DNA from: Amycolatopsis pithecellobii
GTDB lineage: Bacteria; Actinomycetota; Actinomycetes; Mycobacteriales; Pseudonocardiaceae
DNA: 64,000 nucleotides
Assembly (NCBI RefSeq): GCF_009707865.1
Contig: NZ_WMBA01000003.1
Span: 1-64,000 of the forward strand
Direction: 5' to 3'
Under the pieces are notes generated by a model. The model was not told where the DNA came from. It saw only the letters and a list, made by a program, of their open reading frames with translations, and searched no databases. How positions within the stretch are numbered: the first letter of the stretch is position 1; each line of letters begins with the position of its first letter. This document shows positions 34,044-42,552 of the stretch, in pieces. The position numbers and the translations under genes were made by a program.

Positions 34044-35708
34044 ATGGCCATCACGCGCGCCGACACGCTCCTCACGCCAGAGTTGATCGAGAAATACACC
34101 GCCGCCGGCTACTGGACGGACACCACCCTCGCCGATGTCTTCAGGCGCAATGCCCGCGAAGTTCCCGGCAAGACTGCCTATATCGACGACCGCTCCGAGG
34201 TCACGTGGGGCGAGCTGTGGCAAATCAGCGGCGAGGTGGCGTCCGGTCTCGCCCACCGCGGAGTCCGGCGTGGAGATGTCGTCGCGGTTCAACTCCCGAA
34301 CCGTCTGGAATTCGTCTACGTGCTGGCCGCCGTCGTTCGATTGGGCGCCGTGTTCTGCCAGTTCCCGCCGGACTATCGGGCCCGCGAGATCGAGTTCATC
34401 CTCCGGTTCTCCGAGGCGCACACCTTGGTCGTGCCGGACCGGTTCCGGGGCTTCGACTACGCCGAGATGATCGACGGCATCCGGTCCCGCCTCCCGCAGC
34501 TGGTCAACACCGTCGCCGTCCTCACCGGCGAGTCACCGACCGCGCTCGATCGAGGCACGTGGGTCACGCTCGACCAGCTCCGCGGCGACCTGGACCCCGC
34601 CGACCTGGCACCGGACCGGCCCAGCGAGGCCAACGATGTCATGCGCATCGCGTTCACCTCCGGCACAACCGGAGAACCCAAGGCGGTGATGCACACGGCG
34701 AACACCACTTTGTTCACCATTCAGCGGGAGATCGAAGAGCGCGGAATTGACGACGATTCCACCCTCCTCGTGCTCCTGCCCGTCGGATTGAACGCCGGCT
34801 TCTTCGTGATCATTCAGACCGCGATTGCCCAGGCCCGCGCCGTCCTGATGGAGAGGTTCCAGGCAGCTGCCGCACTGGACCTCGTGGAACGGTACAAGGT
34901 GACGACGTTCCTGGCCGCACCCAGCGCGCTGATCGCAATCCTGGCTGAGGACAGCCTCGGCGACCGGGATCTGTCGTCCTTGAGTGTCGTGCAAACCGGC
35001 GGGGCATCGACACCCATGAAGGTGCTGAGAGAGGCCAACGAGCGGCTGGGCTGCCCCGTGGTCGACCTGTACGGCATGCTCGAATCCGGTCTTACCTCCT
35101 GCACTTCCCAGGAAAACCCCTATGAGGATGTGGGCACCGTCGGCCGGCCCTATCCGTGGATGCACGTGCGAATCCTCGATTCCGACGATCGGGATGTGCC
35201 TGCCGGCACCGAGGGCGAAATTGTGAAGACGGGCCCGGCGATCACGGTGGGGTATTACCGCAACCCGGCCAAAAACCAGGAGAGCTGGACCTCCGACGGG
35301 TGGTTTCGCTCCGGGGACCGCGGTTACTTCGATTCGGCCGGCAGGCTCACCATATCGGGCCGGTCCAAGGACATGATCATCCACGGCGGCGCCAACATCT
35401 GGCCCCGGGAACTCGAGGAAGTGCTGTCGAAACACCCGGAAGTCGCGGAAGTCGCGGTGGTCGGTATTCGCGACGACTATTTCGGCGAAAACGTGTGCGC
35501 CTGTGTGATACCTCGACCCGGTGCCAGGCTCACGCTGGACGACCTCATCACTTTCATGAAGACCGAGGTAGCCAAGTACAAGCTTCCTCAGCACCTCGAA
35601 CTGTTCGAGTCATTTCCGCTGGGACCAACGGGAAAGGTCCTCAAGCGTGAGCTCGCCGAACAGGTCGAGCTACGCCGCACGGCGGCCACATCCCATGTCA
35701 ACCTATGA
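34044..35708 (+). CDS. Acyl-CoA synthetase (class I adenylate-forming)
   Basis: A 554-residue ligase with AMP-binding motif AFTSGTTGEPKAVMH, DLYGMLESGLTS, the hinge GRSKDMIIHGGANIWP and the catalytic Lys in GPTGKVLKRE. This is the layout of cyclohexanecarboxylate or aryl/fatty-acid CoA ligases. The ATG at 34044 follows AAGGGAG. It is the first gene of a six-gene operon opposite the RbsABC-type importer. It probably activates the imported acid, trapping it in the cell. Confidence 0.93.
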   Translation: MAITRADTLLTPELIEKYTAAGYWTDTTLADVFRRNAREVPGKTAYIDDRSEVTWGELWQISGEVASGLAHRGVRRGDVVAVQLPNRLEFVYVLAAVVRLGAVFCQFPPDYRAREIEFILRFSEAHTLVVPDRFRGFDYAEMIDGIRSRLPQLVNTVAVLTGESPTALDRGTWVTLDQLRGDLDPADLAPDRPSEANDVMRIAFTSGTTGEPKAVMHTANTTLFTIQREIEERGIDDDSTLLVLLPVGLNAGFFVIIQTAIAQARAVLMERFQAAAALDLVERYKVTTFLAAPSALIAILAEDSLGDRDLSSLSVVQTGGASTPMKVLREANERLGCPVVDLYGMLESGLTSCTSQENPYEDVGTVGRPYPWMHVRILDSDDRDVPAGTEGEIVKTGPAITVGYYRNPAKNQESWTSDGWFRSGDRGYFDSAGRLTISGRSKDMIIHGGANIWPRELEEVLSKHPEVAEVAVVGIRDDYFGENVCACVIPRPGARLTLDDLITFMKTEVAKYKLPQHLELFESFPLGPTGKVLKRELAEQVELRRTAATSHVNL

Positions 35709-35724
35709 AGAGAGGTGCTCCGCG

Positions 35725-36612
35725 TTGAGCGCACTGTCACCCCGATTGCTGGATTTCCATTCTCACTGGGGTACCGAGCAAGGCTGGAAGGGCAGCCCGT
35801 ACGAGACCCCGGAGGCCCGAGAGGCACTGCGCGGTTATTTCAAATGGGAGATGAGCTTTGTCAGTGAGGAGGAGCAGGCGGCTCAGTTCCGTCAGGCCAA
35901 TGCCAAGGTGATGCTCGATTTCGCGCAGACCTACAAAATGGATGTGGGTGCGGTGCGGGACCAGCACGACTACGCGTTCGACTACGCCCGCAAGTACCCC
36001 GACGTGGTGCTCGGCAACTGGATCGGTATCGATCCGACGCGGCCAGGACATGTCAAGGAGTTCGAACGCTGCCTGAGTGACGGGCCGGGGCTGGTCGGGC
36101 TGTCGGTGCACCCGTTCTCTCCGGCAGCCGGCCTGCCGGACGAGCCGGCCTGGGAGGCGTGCCTGAACCTGTGCGTCGAGGCCAATCGGCCGGTGCTGAT
36201 GTTCGTGGGGATGACGGCAGCCGGCGCCGGAACCCGTGGGGGCATGGGCATCACGCTCGAAGGCTGCCACCCCCGCTACGTCGACCGCATCGCGGCCCGG
36301 TACCCGGATCTGAATGTGATCGCGGCTCGGGTGGCGTGGCCGTGGCAGTCGGAGATGATCGCCATCGCGCTGCACAAGGCGAACGTGTGGATGGAGCTGC
36401 ACGGGTGGTCTCCGCGTTATTTCTCCGACGAGCTCAAACGCGAGATCGGCAAGCGACTTCGCAAGAAAGTGTTCTTCGGGGCCGACTACCCGATGCTCGG
36501 CCACGAACGTCTGGTGAACGAATGGCGTGAACAGGGCTTCGCCTCGGACGTGCTCGACGGCGTGTTTTCGGGCAATGCCGAATCGTTTCTTGCCTCGATG
36601 GGAGTCGAGTGA
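35725..36612 (+). CDS. Amidohydrolase-2/ACMSD-family metal-dependent hydrolase
   Basis: A protein of about 295 residues with the barrel entry LLDFHSHWG (HxH), then VLGNWIGIDP, GPGLVGLSVHPF and FFGADYPMLGHERL with the late Asp. The end, GVFSGNAESFLASMG, is characteristic of the family, which includes decarboxylases and hydrolases of ring or acid substrates. I prefer the TTG at 35725, nine bases after AGAGAGG. An ATG at 35695 has no such site and overlaps the ligase gene. Confidence 0.88.
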   Translation: MSALSPRLLDFHSHWGTEQGWKGSPYETPEAREALRGYFKWEMSFVSEEEQAAQFRQANAKVMLDFAQTYKMDVGAVRDQHDYAFDYARKYPDVVLGNWIGIDPTRPGHVKEFERCLSDGPGLVGLSVHPFSPAAGLPDEPAWEACLNLCVEANRPVLMFVGMTAAGAGTRGGMGITLEGCHPRYVDRIAARYPDLNVIAARVAWPWQSEMIAIALHKANVWMELHGWSPRYFSDELKREIGKRLRKKVFFGADYPMLGHERLVNEWREQGFASDVLDGVFSGNAESFLASMGVE

Positions 36613-37415
36613 TGGACCTGGGTCTGACCGACAAGGTCGCCATTGTCGGCGGCGGCAGCGATGGCTTGGGATATGCCATCGCCGATCGTCTGCTGAGTGA
36701 AGGTGCTTTCGTCACGATCTTCGCGCGGCGCGCCGAGAAGATCGCCGCTGCCACGGAACGCCTTGCCGGCAAATACGGGGAGAAGCGGGTCCTGGGCCTG
36801 GCCGGTGATTGTTCGGACGCCGCCGATCTCGACCGGGTCACGGCCTCGACGGTCGAGCGGTTCGGCCCGGCCGTGCACGTTCTGGTCACCAACGACGGGG
36901 GACCGCCGATCCGCCGGATCTCGGAGCTCACCGACGAGGTGTGGACGCAAGCCCTCGCCCGCCACTTCTTCTACGTGGTCAGGTCCGTACGGGCGACGAT
37001 GCCGTACATGACGGCTGAGGGTGGCAGCATCCTCAACGTGGTCTCGGGCATCGTTGAGCGCCCCGCCGTCGGGATGGCCGCATCCGTGGCGGTGTGGTCC
37101 GCGGTGATCGGCTACGCCAAGACCCTGGCCTTGGAGGTCGGAAAGGACGACATCACCGTGAACACCCTGTTGTCCGGGTTCTTCGACACCCCACTGCTGG
37201 GCAAAACGCTTGACAGGCAACCGGAACTGTCGAAGGCCGGGCTGGGGAGCGGGCTGCCGATGGGCCGCATCGGCGAGCCTCGCGAGTTCGCCGATCTGGT
37301 CGCGACGCTCGTGTCACCGCAGCTGAAGTTCGTGACCGGCGCGGTGGTCCCGATCGACGGCGGGGCCGGCATCGGGATGAGCGGGAGCTTGACCACGCCG
37401 GCCAAATCGGCCTGA
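36612..37415 (+). CDS. SDR-family protein lacking the Tyr-x-x-x-Lys motif
   Basis: A 267-residue Rossmann protein of SDR length with cofactor loop VGGGSDGLGYAIA, the DxxD-like GDCSDAADL and a VTNDGG in place of the NNAG motif. After VVSGIVERP the catalytic region reads SVAVWSAVIG, so Tyr and Lys of the active site are replaced by Ser and Trp. It matches the described BKR-like SDR subgroup with imperfect motifs. The ATG at 36612 shares one base with the stop of the amidohydrolase gene. It may be a non-canonical enzyme or a binding protein. Confidence 0.88.
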   Translation: MDLGLTDKVAIVGGGSDGLGYAIADRLLSEGAFVTIFARRAEKIAAATERLAGKYGEKRVLGLAGDCSDAADLDRVTASTVERFGPAVHVLVTNDGGPPIRRISELTDEVWTQALARHFFYVVRSVRATMPYMTAEGGSILNVVSGIVERPAVGMAASVAVWSAVIGYAKTLALEVGKDDITVNTLLSGFFDTPLLGKTLDRQPELSKAGLGSGLPMGRIGEPREFADLVATLVSPQLKFVTGAVVPIDGGAGIGMSGSLTTPAKSA

Positions 37416-37469
37416 GGTCCGTGACCGGCACCCCTGCCATTCCAGGTCATCATCGCAAGGAGGCTTTGA

Positions 37470-39062
37470 GTGGACCTGACCGAGGCTTCAGTTCTCGGCG
37501 CGCTCGACCATTGGGCTTCGACGACCCCCGAAAACGCCTTCATCCAATGGAAGAACGAGCCGGCCCAGACGTATGGGGAGTTCCACAAACGAACGCGCCG
37601 GCTTGCCGGCGGGCTGCGGGAACTCGGAGTCTCCGCGGGCGACACCGTTCTGGTGATGCTTCCCAACGGACTCGAAATCGTTCATGCCTGGCTGGCCTGC
37701 AACGCGCTGGGCGCCGTCGAGGTTCCGGTCAATACGTTCCTTCGTGGCGTCTTCCTGGAACACATACTCGAGGATTCACAGGCATCCGTGATGATCGTTG
37801 ACGCGGCGTCCTTGCCGCATTTGGCGTCTGTGGAGTTGCCGAAGCGATTGCGCACCCTTGTGGTAGTCGGAGAAGAAGCCCCCGCCGTGGTCGGTCACGC
37901 TTCGGTCGTCGCCTACGACACTGTGCTCGCATCCGCCCCGATAGCGAGTCTGCGTAAAGCCGAGTTCAGTGACCTGAGCGCGATCTTCTACACGTCCGGA
38001 ACCACCGGTCCCGCCAAGGGAATCATGTTCACCTACGGCCAGGGATGCGTGGCGGCGCGCAACTACCTGCGTGCCGCCGGCGCCGGTCACGATGACGTCT
38101 TTTTCTGTTGTATGCCACTGTTCCACAGCAATGCCCAGATCCTGCAGATCGGTGCGCCGTTGATGGCCGGCGCCCGGATCTCGATCTGGCCGGAGTTCAG
38201 CGCCTCACAGTGGCTGAACCAGGTGCGATCGGTCGGCGCGACGGTATCGAACATGCTCGGGGTGATGACCGAGTTCGTCCACCGGCAACCCGTCCGCGAC
38301 GACGACGCCGACAATCCCTTGCGAGTCCTGCAAACCGTGCCCGCTCCGGCGACGATCGTCGGGGACTTCGAACGACGGTTCGGGGTGACGTGCATCGACG
38401 GATACGGCTTGACGGACGCCGGCATGGTCGCCTTCCGCCGCCACGACGAGCCGCTCGTTCCGGGAAGCAGTGGCCGCCCGGTCGACGATTTCGAGGTCGT
38501 CATCGCCGACCCCGACACGGACGTCCCGCTGCCGGCCGGCACGGTAGGGGAGATCCTGATACGCCCTCGGGTGCCGTTCGGTTTCATGCGCGGATACTGG
38601 CGACGTCCCGAGGTGACGGTCAAAGCGTGGCGAAACCTGTGGTTCCACACCGGCGATGCGGGCATGATCGACGAGGACGGAAATCTCTACTTCCGGGACC
38701 GGATGGGCGATTCCATCCGTGTCCGCGGCGAGAACATTTCGTCGAGCGAAATCGAGGCGGTGCTCAACGCGCACCCGAGCGTGGGCCAGTGCGCCGCGGT
38801 GGCGGTGCCGGCTGAGGTCGGTGACTACGACATCCTCATCGCGGTGGTTCCCGCGCCGGGCGCATCGATTGATCCGAGCGCGCTTCTTCGCCACTGCGAA
38901 GGGCGAATGCCTTACTACGCGGTCCCGCGTTACGTCGACATCGTGCCCAGCCTCCCCATGACGGCTACACAGAAGGTCCGGAAGGTCGAGCTGCGGCAGC
39001 GAGGCATGAGCCCGTCGACGTGGGATCGGCTGAAGGAGGGTTACTCGGTGTCCCGGGCTTGA
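37470..39062 (+). CDS. Acyl-CoA synthetase (class I adenylate-forming), second of the operon
   Basis: A 530-residue ligase with FYTSGTTGPAKGIMFTYG, DGYGLTDAGM, the hinge DRMGDSIRVRGENIS and the Lys in MTATQKVRK. The overall shape resembles crotonobetaine/carnitine-CoA ligases (CaiC-like). The GTG at 37470 follows AAGGAGG. It lies 54 bases after the SDR-like gene. Two distinct ligases in one operon suggest that either two acids are handled or one compound is activated twice during degradation. Confidence 0.93.
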   Translation: MDLTEASVLGALDHWASTTPENAFIQWKNEPAQTYGEFHKRTRRLAGGLRELGVSAGDTVLVMLPNGLEIVHAWLACNALGAVEVPVNTFLRGVFLEHILEDSQASVMIVDAASLPHLASVELPKRLRTLVVVGEEAPAVVGHASVVAYDTVLASAPIASLRKAEFSDLSAIFYTSGTTGPAKGIMFTYGQGCVAARNYLRAAGAGHDDVFFCCMPLFHSNAQILQIGAPLMAGARISIWPEFSASQWLNQVRSVGATVSNMLGVMTEFVHRQPVRDDDADNPLRVLQTVPAPATIVGDFERRFGVTCIDGYGLTDAGMVAFRRHDEPLVPGSSGRPVDDFEVVIADPDTDVPLPAGTVGEILIRPRVPFGFMRGYWRRPEVTVKAWRNLWFHTGDAGMIDEDGNLYFRDRMGDSIRVRGENISSSEIEAVLNAHPSVGQCAAVAVPAEVGDYDILIAVVPAPGASIDPSALLRHCEGRMPYYAVPRYVDIVPSLPMTATQKVRKVELRQRGMSPSTWDRLKEGYSVSRA

Positions 39063-39121
39063 CCGCATCGGCGTCGGTCATACTCGAGATCACGAACTGA
39101 ATGCTTGGGGAAAGGAAGAGC

Positions 39122-39742
39122 GTGACCGACCTACTGCCACTCACGCCGGACGAACTACTCACCACCACGCGTGCGGTACGGAAACGGCTGGACCTGAGCC
39201 GGCCGGTCCCGGTCGAAGTGGTCCGCGAGGCGCTGGCGGTGGCATTGCAAGCGCCTTCCGGGAGCAACAGGCAGCGCTGGCATTGGATCGTGCTCACCGA
39301 CCCGGCGGTCAAAGCCACCGTCGCGAAGTACTACCAGCAGGCCTACTCCGCCTACAGCCAGGCACAGGTCTACCCGCCGGACTCGACAGCCGCCCGGGTC
39401 GCGTCCAGTGCGTCGTACCTCAGCGAGATCCTCGCCGAGGTTCCGGTCCTGGTGATCGGAGCCATCGAAGCCGGTGAACTGCCGGACGGCAACCAGGCCG
39501 GCGTGTGGGGTTCGCTGCTGCCGGCCGCGTGGAGTCTGGCGCTGGCGCTGCGAGCACGCGGACTGGGCACAACCTGGACCACCCTGCATCTCCAGTACGA
39601 GCATGAGGTCGCGGCTGCCCTCGGTATTCCCTCGCAGGTGCGCCAGGGCGTGTTACTTCCGGTCGCGTACACCAAAGGCACCGATTTCCGGCCGGCCGGA
39701 CGGATCGACCTCGAGTCCGTCGTCCATCTCAACGGCTGGTGA
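39122..39742 (+). CDS. Nitroreductase-family FMN protein
   Basis: A 206-residue protein with the family core TTRAVRKRLDLSRPVPVEVVREAL and LQAPSGSNRQRWHWIV, which binds FMN, followed by the dimer helices and RARGLGTTWT. It uses NAD(P)H to reduce nitro groups, enones or related compounds. The GTG at 39122 follows GGAAAGGAAG. It is followed directly by the TetR gene. Confidence 0.9.
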   Translation: MTDLLPLTPDELLTTTRAVRKRLDLSRPVPVEVVREALAVALQAPSGSNRQRWHWIVLTDPAVKATVAKYYQQAYSAYSQAQVYPPDSTAARVASSASYLSEILAEVPVLVIGAIEAGELPDGNQAGVWGSLLPAAWSLALALRARGLGTTWTTLHLQYEHEVAAALGIPSQVRQGVLLPVAYTKGTDFRPAGRIDLESVVHLNGW

Positions 39743-39745
39743 CCG

Positions 39746-40375
39746 GTGCCGCGTACGCAGAAAGAACGAAACGAAGAGACCCGCCGGGCACTCTTGGAGG
39801 CGGGGAGCTCACTGCTGCGCGAAGTCGGCTACGCCCGCACCTCGGTCGCCCAGATCACCCAGCGAGCGGGCCGGGCGCACGGGACGTTCTACCTTCATTT
39901 CGAGAACAAGCGACATCTGGTGTCGGTCCTGCTCGACGACATGGCCGAGGAGGCCCGGCGGCATGCTCGTGAGATCTGGCGCGCCGCACCCAGGGTCGAT
40001 GCGATCTGGTTGGGGCTCCGGGACTTCCTCGCACTGATCACACCCGAGCGCAGTCTGTGGTTGTTGGTCGAGGAGGTGGTGGCGCTCGAAGAGGACGCGG
40101 CGCCGTTGAGGTCGAGACTCCGGCATCTCTACGTCGAGCCGATCCTGCGGGGTCTCAAGGAGCGCCCGGACGGACTCGTCTCCCGCGCGCCCAACATCGA
40201 GCTGCTGGCGGACCTGCTGGCTTCGATGGGCCTGCACTTCGCCCGGACCGGGAACCTCCCTGCCTCCCCGGACGTCACCGCGCTGCACATGACGGTCGTC
40301 TGGTGCAACGCCGTCGGGCAGCCGATCACCGAAAAAGATCTCGACAATCTGCGCGGCATGTTCGCGGCAAGCTAG
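39746..40375 (+). CDS. TetR-family regulator whose 3' end is duplicated
   Basis: A 209-residue protein with the HTH at about residues 26-54 (TSVAQITQRAGRAHGTFYLHFENK). The GTG start lies three bases after the nitroreductase stop. It closes the operon and may repress it through the TACTGA palindrome at 33949. The last part of the gene (40305-40359) recurs almost unchanged 19.5 kb away, so this gene end may have been the target of an insertion or recombination event. The reading frame is intact. Confidence 0.92.
   Translation: MPRTQKERNEETRRALLEAGSSLLREVGYARTSVAQITQRAGRAHGTFYLHFENKRHLVSVLLDDMAEEARRHAREIWRAAPRVDAIWLGLRDFLALITPERSLWLLVEEVVALEEDAAPLRSRLRHLYVEPILRGLKERPDGLVSRAPNIELLADLLASMGLHFARTGNLPASPDVTALHMTVVWCNAVGQPITEKDLDNLRGMFAAS
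40305..40359 (+). repeat. 55-bp direct repeat, left copy (TetR 3' end)
   Basis: This 55-bp stretch inside the TetR gene matches 59863-59917 with one difference (A versus G). It begins GCAACGCCGTCGGGCAGC and ends TCTGCGCGGCAT. Flanking sequences on both sides differ between the copies. The orientation is the same, so the copies bracket a 19.5-kb segment. Confidence 0.93.
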
Positions 40376-40412
40376 TCCCGCGCGACCGGCGGTTCGCCAA
40401 GGTTGTCCCGGT

Positions 40413-40520
40413 CGCGACCGCCGCAGCCCGGCCAAGACGCCGCAGGACGTGGTACGCAAGATCGTGGCGTTGCGCCGGCGGCATCGCCTCGGCCCGGTGC
40501 AGGTCGCCGGCCAGCTCGGT
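40413..40520 (+). mobile_element. Remnant of an IS481-family transposase
   Basis: A frame from about 40413 reads RDRRSPAKTPQDVVRKIVAL followed by RRRHRLGPVQVAGQLGI. This is the second HTH segment typical of IS481-type transposases and integrases. It has no start codon, no DDE core and no terminal repeats, so it is a dead fragment. It begins 38 bases after the TetR stop, in a 767-bp region without intact genes. Confidence 0.6.
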
Positions 40521-40523
40521 ATT

Positions 40524-40885
40524 CGTGCACGCCACCCCAGCCGCCGGACTGCTCGAGAAGACCGGAATCGGCAGCTGTCTGCATGACTTCCTGGTCCCAC
40601 CACGGCCGCGTTCGCCTGTCTCACCGGGGTCAACCCCGTCCCCGCTCACTGGGAAATACCGTCCGCCACCGCCTCAACCGCGGCGGAGACCGGCGCGGTG
40701 AGCCGTGCCCTGCACATGGCCACCACCACCCGCACGATCGGCGTGCCCACCACGCGCGAGTACCTCCAACGCCGGGCCGCCGAAGGACGCACCACCAAGG
40801 AAATCCGCCGTTGCCTCAAGCCCGACCTCGACACCGCCAACGGCATCCCGAACCCAGCCTGACAGTCATAGGAGCATCCACCGAG
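40524..40885 (+). mobile_element. Decayed C-terminal part of an IS110-family transposase
   Basis: Pieces of the IS110 C-terminal half occur in order but in different frames. They are TPAAGLLEKTGIGS (from about 40531), SWSHHGRVR, AFACLTGVNPVPA, GNTVRHRLNRGGDRR, and SRALHMATTTR then EYLQRRAAEGRTTKEIRRC (to about 40860). At least three frameshifts are needed, and the N-terminal RuvC-like DEDD domain is missing. After the stop, CATAGGAGCATC resembles the 3' flank of such elements. It is an inactive fossil at the left border of the segment bounded by the 55-bp repeats. Confidence 0.75.
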
Positions 40886-40975
40886 CCCACAGCGCAATCG
40901 GGGATCACCACCGATCACCTGGGTGTCCGCGGCGTTTGGCAAGCACAGAAGTAGTTTCGTGAGCCGCGCCGGGGG

Positions 40976-41005
40976 TTGTCACGAGGGCTTCGGTCGCCTT
41001 ACAGT
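40976..41005 (+). promoter_or_regulatory. Promoter of the 41143 operon
   Basis: TTGTCA (40976-40981), 18 bases, then TACAGT (41000-41005), both near consensus. The palindrome CCTAACGTTAGG starts three bases after the -10 box. The same arrangement is found in front of the ThDP enzyme gene. The rest of the 41021-41142 leader shows no further signal apart from the ribosome site. Confidence 0.65.
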
Positions 41006-41008
41006 GAA

Positions 41009-41020
41009 CCTAACGTTAGG
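41009..41020. promoter_or_regulatory. Operator CCTAACGTTAGG, copy 1
   Basis: A perfect 12-bp palindrome just after the -10 box. The context GAACCTAACGTTAGG is identical at 46665-46679, and TCGG follows one base later in both. Position over the transcription start suggests repression by a TetR-type protein, most likely the double TetR at 45243. Confidence 0.75.
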
Positions 41021-41142
41021 CTCGGTCAACGGTGCGGGGACCTGGATCTCTCCGCCATCGCGAGCCACGTGTCCACCCGCCCCCGGCAGGGCTGAGTCCG
41101 TGGTGGAGCGTTGATCCCTTTGGCTCAAGGAGGCGGGCGCAC

Positions 41143-42552
41143 GTGAGTGCTGGGCAGCTTGCGAGACGACTGATCGACGACTTCGAGGGCGACCTCGTCG
41201 GTCCGGACCATCCCGGGTACGAACGGCTGCGAAGGATCTGGAACGGGGACATCGATCGCCGGCCGGCGCTGATCGCGATGTGCCGGTCGGCCGGAGACGT
41301 GGCGCTGGCCGTTCGGTACGCCCGCGAGGCCGGGCTCATGATCGCGGTGCGCAGTGGCGGGCACAGCTACCCGGGGCATTCGGTGTGCGAGGGCGGCGTG
41401 GTCATCGACGTCTCGAGCATGAACCACGTGGATTTCGCTGAGGACGGAACGACGGTCCGCGTGGGTGCCGGGGCTCTGCTGGGTGCGGTCGACACGGCAA
41501 CGGTGGCGCGCGGCCGGGTCGTGCCCGCGGGCATCGTGTCCCATACGGGCTTCGCCGGGCTGGCGCTCGGCGGCGGGATGGGGTACCTGACGCGGTCGCA
41601 CGGCATGACCTGTGATCACCTCACGGGATTCACCGTCGTCACCGCCGATGGAGCGATCATCCGTGCCGACGCGGACAACCATCCGGACCTGTTCTGGGCG
41701 CTGCGCGGCGGTGGCGGGAACTTCGGCGTCGTGACGGAGTTCGAATGTGACAGTTCCCCGATGCCTCCGGTGAGTGTGGGACATCTGCTCTACCCGGCCG
41801 ATCGCGCGCTGGAGATCTTCGAGGGTGTGCGCGATTTCGTCGACGCGGGGCCCCGAGCCTTGAGCGTTCGGCTCGTGGCCGGATTGACCATGCCCGGGCA
41901 GGACGGCGTGGACGAGCGGAACGTCGTGGGCGTAAGGGTGATCTACCAGGGGCAGCCCGACGGCGCGGCGCTCAGCGAGCTGCGACGTTTCGGCGATCCG
42001 GTGCTCGACACCATCGAGGTCTCGAGCTATCTCCAGCTCCAGCGCGAGTTCGACGAGTTCTCGCAGCGTGGCATCGGCTGGTACATGAAGTCAGGACACA
42101 CCCGGAAACTCACCCGGGATGGGCTCGCCGCGATGATCGAGGCGACGCACTCCCACCAGCGGGTGGCGTCCGACCGGGTACTGCGATCGGTCCACTCGAT
42201 CGCGTCTCTCGGGGGCGCGGCGTCCGACGTGCCTGAGATGGCCACGGCCTACAGCGGGCGGGACGCCGGCTGGCATTTCGCCGTCGAGGTCGGTTTCACC
42301 ACCGAGGCGGAGCGTAAGCGCATCGTCGGGAACACGCGGCAGGCGTGGGCGAATATCGAGCCGAACCTCGACATGGCGACGTCCTACGTCAACATGCTGT
42401 TCGAGGAACAGCTGGCGAGCATGGAAAAGGTCTACGGGGCCGAGAAGTTCGCGATGCTGCGCAGGATCAAGACGGCCTACGACCCGGCGAACGTCTTCCG
42501 GCACAACGCCAACATCCCGCCCCTGGAGACCGCGCCCGGAGAATCGCGGTGA
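41143..42552 (+). CDS. FAD-binding oxidoreductase of the berberine-bridge (BBE) family
   Basis: A 469-residue flavoprotein with the FAD_binding_4 domain. RSGGHSYPGHS carries the His expected to bind FAD covalently, and GFAGLALGGGMGYL follows. The C-terminal BBE tail reads YDPANVFRHNANIPP. The second covalent link (Cys) of many relatives is absent; the place reads GIVSHTG. It oxidises an alcohol, aldehyde or ring compound with O2. The GTG at 41143 follows AAGGAGG. The stop overlaps the GMC gene by four bases. Confidence 0.92.
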   Translation: MSAGQLARRLIDDFEGDLVGPDHPGYERLRRIWNGDIDRRPALIAMCRSAGDVALAVRYAREAGLMIAVRSGGHSYPGHSVCEGGVVIDVSSMNHVDFAEDGTTVRVGAGALLGAVDTATVARGRVVPAGIVSHTGFAGLALGGGMGYLTRSHGMTCDHLTGFTVVTADGAIIRADADNHPDLFWALRGGGGNFGVVTEFECDSSPMPPVSVGHLLYPADRALEIFEGVRDFVDAGPRALSVRLVAGLTMPGQDGVDERNVVGVRVIYQGQPDGAALSELRRFGDPVLDTIEVSSYLQLQREFDEFSQRGIGWYMKSGHTRKLTRDGLAAMIEATHSHQRVASDRVLRSVHSIASLGGAASDVPEMATAYSGRDAGWHFAVEVGFTTEAERKRIVGNTRQAWANIEPNLDMATSYVNMLFEEQLASMEKVYGAEKFAMLRRIKTAYDPANVFRHNANIPPLETAPGESR

